From assembly GCA_028571685.1 (NCBI GenBank), contig CM053143.1, forward strand, positions 53,251,208 to 53,315,207: a stretch of DNA of 64,000 nucleotides, written 5' to 3'. The notes under the pieces were generated by a model, which was given only the letters and a program-made list of their open reading frames with translations, made no database searches and was not told the DNA's origin. The DNA comes from Heterohyrax brucei. Its lineage: Eukaryota > Chordata > Mammalia > Hyracoidea > Procaviidae. Shown piece after piece: positions 59,798-64,000 of the stretch. The position numbers and the translations under genes are program-made. Each line of letters begins with the position of its first letter. The first letter of the stretch is position 1.

Positions 59798-61110
59798 ATG
59801 TGTCAATCCATCCCATTCAGGGTCTTCCTCTTTTTTTGCTGACCCTCCATTCTAGCAAGCATGACGTCCTTCTCCAGGGATTAATCTCTCCTGACAATAT
59901 CTCCGAAGTATGTGAGACAGTCTTTTGATCTTTGCTTCCAAGGAGCACTCTCGTTATACTTCTTCCAAAACAGATCTGTCTGTTCCTTTGGAAGTTCGTG
60001 GTACATTATAATCTTTTATAACACCACAATTCAAAATCATTAATTCTTTTGGTTTCCTTGTTCATTGTTCAGCTTTCACTTGCATATGATGCAATTGAAA
60101 ATACCATGATTTGGGTCATGTGCACCTTAGTCTTTAATAGTCTTACTTTACAGTACTTTAAAAAGGTCTTTTGCAGCAGATTTTCCCAGTGCAATGCATC
60201 TCTGATTTCTTGATGGCTAAATTCATGGGTGTTCATTGTGGAATCAAATAAAATAAAATCCTTGACAACTTCAATCCTTTTTCCATTTATCATGATATTG
60301 CTTGTTAGTGCAGTTGTGAGTAGTTTTGTTTTCTTGATGTTGAAATGCAATCCATACAGAAGGCTATAATCTTTGTTCTTCATGAGTGTTTCAAATACTC
60401 TTCAATTCTAGCAAGCAGTATTGTGTCATTTGCATAACACAGGTTGCTAAATTCTCTTCCTTCAATCCTGATGCCTCATGCTTCTTCCTGTAGCAGTTAT
60501 TGGATTATTTCCTCAGCATACAGTTTGAAAAAAGTATGGTGAAAAGATACAACTATGATGCATACCTTTCCTGAGTTTAAATCAGGTATTGTCCCTTTGT
60601 CCTGTTGACATGATTGCCTTGTCATCCATGCATAGATTCCTCATAAGCACAGTTAAGTTTTCTGGACTTCACATTCTCTGTAATGTTATCCCATAATTTG
60701 TTATGATCCACACAGTTGAATATCTTTGCATAGTCAGTGAAACACAGACAAATATCTTTCTGGTATTCCCTGCCTTCAGTGATGATATTCCTGGTTCCAT
60801 GTCCTCTTCTGAACCCAGCTTTAATTTCTAGCACTTCCCTGTCAATATACTGTTGTGCTTGCTTGTGACTTATCTTATTTGAAAGTGATATTGATGATAT
60901 TGTTTGGTAATTTCCACATTCAAATAGATCATCTTTCTTGGGAATAGGCATAAATAAGGACCACTTCCAGTCATTTGGCAAGGTAGCTGTCCTCCAAATA
61001 TCTTGCCATAGATGAGTGAGAACTTTCATCACTGTATCTGTTTGTTAATAGTCATCCTGTACATATTCACCAGGTTTCTGTTTATACATTTCTGTCAAGT
61101 AGTTCTTTTG
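59798..61110 (-). mobile_element. Antisense RTE LINE, truncated at both ends
   Basis: It covers RT and C-terminal domain on the minus strand ('tgtcaatccatcccattcag' to 'agaactttcatcactgtatc'). Open minus stretches at 60069-60383 (FILFDSTMNTHEFSHQEIRD) and 60622-61032 (LWQDIWRTATLPNDWKWSLF) fit the RTE protein. The RT active site reads YAND at 60425-60436. It lies between the pol and gag-like remnants. Confidence 0.87.
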
Positions 61111-61189
61111 GAATGTCGTATCCCTCCTTCTAAGTAACATTTTGTGCTTCACCTTTGGGAAATAACGACACTTTAATTATAGAGCTAAA

Positions 61190-61540
61190 AGCAAAAACGA
61201 GTGTTGGGGTTGTGTTTTCAGAACATTCAGCAACGTCTTGTAAGGCATCTGCCTAAAGTGATACACCAGACTATGACTCAGAGACCACTCAAAGCAGTAT
61301 CTCAGAGGAAGTCTCTTTGGTACAGCTGGTTTAATATCATCAGGTAGAGGCGGAAGGGTAGTTTTATCAATTGAAATGATTCTATGAAATTTGGGTGTTA
61401 GGTGTCCTCAATTTCATGATTATCTAATATGTGCCCATCCCAAGTTTCAGAATCATATCTCTTTCCAGTCAAGACCATCACTTTAACTTCAGATACTTTT
61501 GGAGTTTGGGAGTTTAACTGATGTTGCAACTCAGTCACTC
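61190..61540 (-). pseudogene. Possible retroviral gag-like remnant
   Basis: The minus frame 61398-61540 has KVSEVKVMVLTGKRYDSETW and continues DGHILDNHEIEDT. The spacing recalls the GKEWdPetWnGdiWed-type stretch found in gag of some mammalian endogenous retroviruses. A proline-rich stretch follows in a second frame at about 61270-61370. The order (to the right of pol, same strand) is that of a minus-strand provirus. I hold this call loosely because it rests on recalled pattern only. Confidence 0.35.
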
Positions 61541-61542
61541 TT

Positions 61543-62853
61543 CTTTTTATTGTGATTAAGTGAAAGTATATAATCCAAATCAATTTTGCTTGCCTGTCCA
61601 TCTGCAGCTCCTTCTGCTCTCCTTACCCTGTGATGGCACACTCCTCCTCCTGTTCATTCTATACTTGCCATATCCTCTTAACAAGCTTCTGTTCCCTCCA
61701 CTCCACCCTCTCCTCTCACTTCTAATAAGGGGCCAGTAGGACAGCATCCAATAAATGCATAGAAGCATAAAGTATACACATCATATGGTCACACTGTGTC
61801 CCCAAGTCCAGTCTATTTTTGTGTGAACAGTTGACCACAGTAGTGTTTTCTGCACAGGGACAGCAGCAGGTCTAGGGCCCATGCTCCCAGGGAAACTCTC
61901 AGGCTGTCAGACCATCATTTGTGGCCTTTTAGTAGAGTTCTTGAGCTGAATCCCTGTTTTTCTCATGTTGCCACGGGGACTCAACATTGTGAGCCCCATC
62001 ACTGCTGTCTTTGGTAGTGGCCAGGCACCATCTGGTTCTTCTGGTCACATGTTGATACAGTCTCCCATTCACATGAGTCCTTCTGTCTCCTGGGCTCCAT
62101 TTTGCTTGCATCTTTGTTGTTCTTGGTGATCACTTCTTCCAGGTGAGTTGGGATTGTTTGGTATACCTCAGATGGCAGCTTGCTAGTTTTTAAGATCCCA
62201 GATACCACTCAATAATATGGGGTGCCGTAGACTCACTTACTAACAGTCTAGTTATGCCGGTTGGTCTCGATGTCCCCAAAGATCATGGTCCCCAGAACTC
62301 ACCCCTACTAATCTGTCCTTGAAATGTTGGGTTGAGATCAAAAAAGCTTTCAGTTTATGGTGAAATCCAGTTAAATTGTTCTAATTTTTATTGTGTGCTG
62401 TTACTGCTTTCACCTAAACAAATTTCTGTCAACTATCTAATCTGTGACCAACTCTTTCCCTCCACCCCCACCCTTATAGACATCAAAGCGTTTTTTCTTG
62501 TGTCTGTAAATTTATTTTTAAGTCTTTATAGCATGGGTCTCATGCAATATTTGTCCTTTGCCCACTGACTGATTTTACTCAGCGTTAATATTTTCCAATT
62601 GAAACTGGTTATGAGATGCTTTCTAAAATCATCATTTTTCTTTATCATTTCATAGTGTTCTGTTGAGTATATATACCATGATTTATCCATTCATTTGTTG
62701 ATGGTCATCTGGGTTGATTGCATCTTTTTGCCACTGTGAACTGTGCTACAGTAAATATTATTGTGCATGTATCTCTTCAAGTGATCACCTTAATTTCTGT
62801 AGGGTATATTCCCAACAGTGGGATTACTGGATCAAATGGTATATCTATTTCCA
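61543..62853 (-). mobile_element. Antisense L1, 3'UTR and ORF2 end
   Basis: It opens with a T-rich edge and the L1 3'UTR shared with 28900 and 43500 ('gtccatctgcagctccttct'). From about 62560 the ORF2 C-terminal region follows. It stops abruptly at 62853, where a sense L1 begins. Confidence 0.87.
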
Positions 62854-64000
62854 GGAGAGGCAGGGCCAAGATGGCAAATTTGACACATGTATCCTCAACT
62901 CCCTCTGAGAACCAAGGCCTGGTTGGTACTTGAGCAGAACACTCTGGACATCCAAGGAGCCTTAGGATATGGCATACGGTTGTCAGATTGGACTATGTGC
63001 CACTACCTTTCTCTTACACAGGCCAGCTCACACTGAGCCCTGCTCCTGCTGACTTGCTGCTTGGGCAGATTGCAAGTACTGACACTTTTTTGTTGTTGTT
63101 GTTATCCAGGAGACAGGGGATGTGCATGAGCCAGCAAATACGCTGAATTGCAGTGCTAATATAAACAGTATATAGCTCAGCAGAGAGACAGTACATGGAG
63201 TAGCCACATTTTGAGAACTTGGCAGCTTACTGAGAGCAGCATTACCCCTGTGCTCTCTTTTTACTGAGCTTCACCATAGAATCTGCTGTTTCATGGTGGG
63301 AAGGGCAACTGTGGCATCATCTAGGTCAGTTGCAAGGCAGAGTCACCCAACCAGAGGACTCAGCAGGGCCTAATCCCCAAGCTGAGGAGTGCCAACCCAG
63401 AAAATGCTTTTCCAGCAGAAAGACTGTGCTTAGCACAGTGTTACCCTAAATGTGGGGCCCAGTGAAGGATGACAGCAAGATAACCTCTCCCTTCTGTGAA
63501 CTGCATCAAAACATCTGGGGATGGCTGAAGAGGTCCTTCTATTGTCAACTGGAAGGTGGTACCTGCTGCTCCTGAAGGCCTGACTGATTTTGACACCTGT
63601 AGGAAAACATACAGATTTTTAAAATAAGACTTCCTTGGGAAATAACTACTGAGCCCCCCAGTGGCATCTCTTCAAACCTTTACTGATCCACATCATAGGG
63701 TTGGTTGACAGCTCCCCAGTAACTCTGTAAGTAGTTACCATTTGCCAGCCAAGAGGCAGAGCCTGCCACTCTAGAGAACCCTCAGAGTCCACATAGAGGT
63801 GGCCAGTTACCAACTCCCTTCTCATAACTACACTTCAGCTTCTACTGAGGTAGCACCAGAGAAAGCAAACAACTGCTAGATGGCCTGAAGACAACAATCC
63901 ATCTCTAACCACTTAAAAGAACAGTCAAGTACAGAAGAGTGATACATAGCGCCCTCATAGAGGTTAAACAAAATGAAAAATTAAGTAAGTACTTAAACTG
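62854..64000 (+). mobile_element. Sense L1, complete 5' end, leaves the window
   Basis: It starts ggagaggcagggccaagatg, the characteristic L1 5' start, and runs through about 1 kb of 5'UTR. At about 63858 the ORF1 start region follows ('aaacaactgctagatggcct'), matching the minus strand of 35004. The base triplet where ORF1 should start does not read ATG here. It lies inside the antisense L1. The rest is outside the window. Confidence 0.83.

Noticed and set aside
1..64000. A host gene or a new defence or metabolic system
   Set aside because: No open frame above about 170 codons, no plausible exon chain with recognisable protein domains, and nearly all coding similarity traces to LINE, DNA transposon or retroviral remnants.

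Overview
The window is mammalian, and its repeats point to an afrotherian, most likely an elephant. It is AT-rich, has no long open reading frame, and is built from interspersed repeats. The diagnostic repeat is a tRNA-derived SINE with a box-B-like core and a tail carrying a cGAGTCgGAatcGACTCgacgG block. That same block ends the RTE-type LINEs found here, which is the known AfroSINE/RTE partnership of Afrotheria. Elephant-type L1, ERVL-MaLR and ERVL LTRs and one Tigger1-like DNA transposon fill most of the rest. I see no host protein-coding gene, tRNA, rRNA, CRISPR array or bacterial-type system. Family names come from recognition of the sequence, not from a search.

Layout. 0-4 kb: 3' part of an LTR, then the ORF1 and 5'UTR part of an antisense L1 carrying a SINE. 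4-15 kb: mostly unassigned sequence with scattered SINEs, two antisense LTR-like blocks and a MaLR LTR whose end was hit by a SINE. 15.6-17.1 kb: antisense RTE with a short inverted 5' piece. 19-23.6 kb: a sense RTE split by a complete-length Tigger1-like element, itself hit by a MaLR LTR, itself hit by a SINE. 24.3-28.1 kb: repeat-poor. 28.9-36.0 kb: a nearly full-length antisense L1. 36-42 kb: SINEs, an antisense RTE fragment and an ERVL LTR. 42.7-51.2 kb: two RTEs lying 5' end to 5' end, one split by an L1 and the other by a MaLR provirus. 53-58 kb: older L1 remnants, SINEs and an antisense RTE. 58-61.5 kb: a retroviral pol remnant and a possible gag-like remnant, both antisense, with an ERVL LTR, SINEs and an RTE between them. 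61.5-64 kb: an antisense L1 3' half interrupted by the 5' end of a sense L1 that leaves the window.

Nothing here acts as a working pathway. All coding remnants are broken by stops, frameshifts, truncation or insertions, and the biology is the layered history of mobile elements. The most unusual signal is a set of extremely short insertions (16, 18, 28 and 62 bp). All begin at the same GCCAA-rich edge, all lie in the same orientation, and each has an 8-11 bp target-site duplication. They look like extremely 5'-truncated RTE/SINE-tail insertions, small enough to escape normal repeat annotation. The second most informative signal is the Tigger1-like element inserted into an RTE, which gives a relative date for two families.
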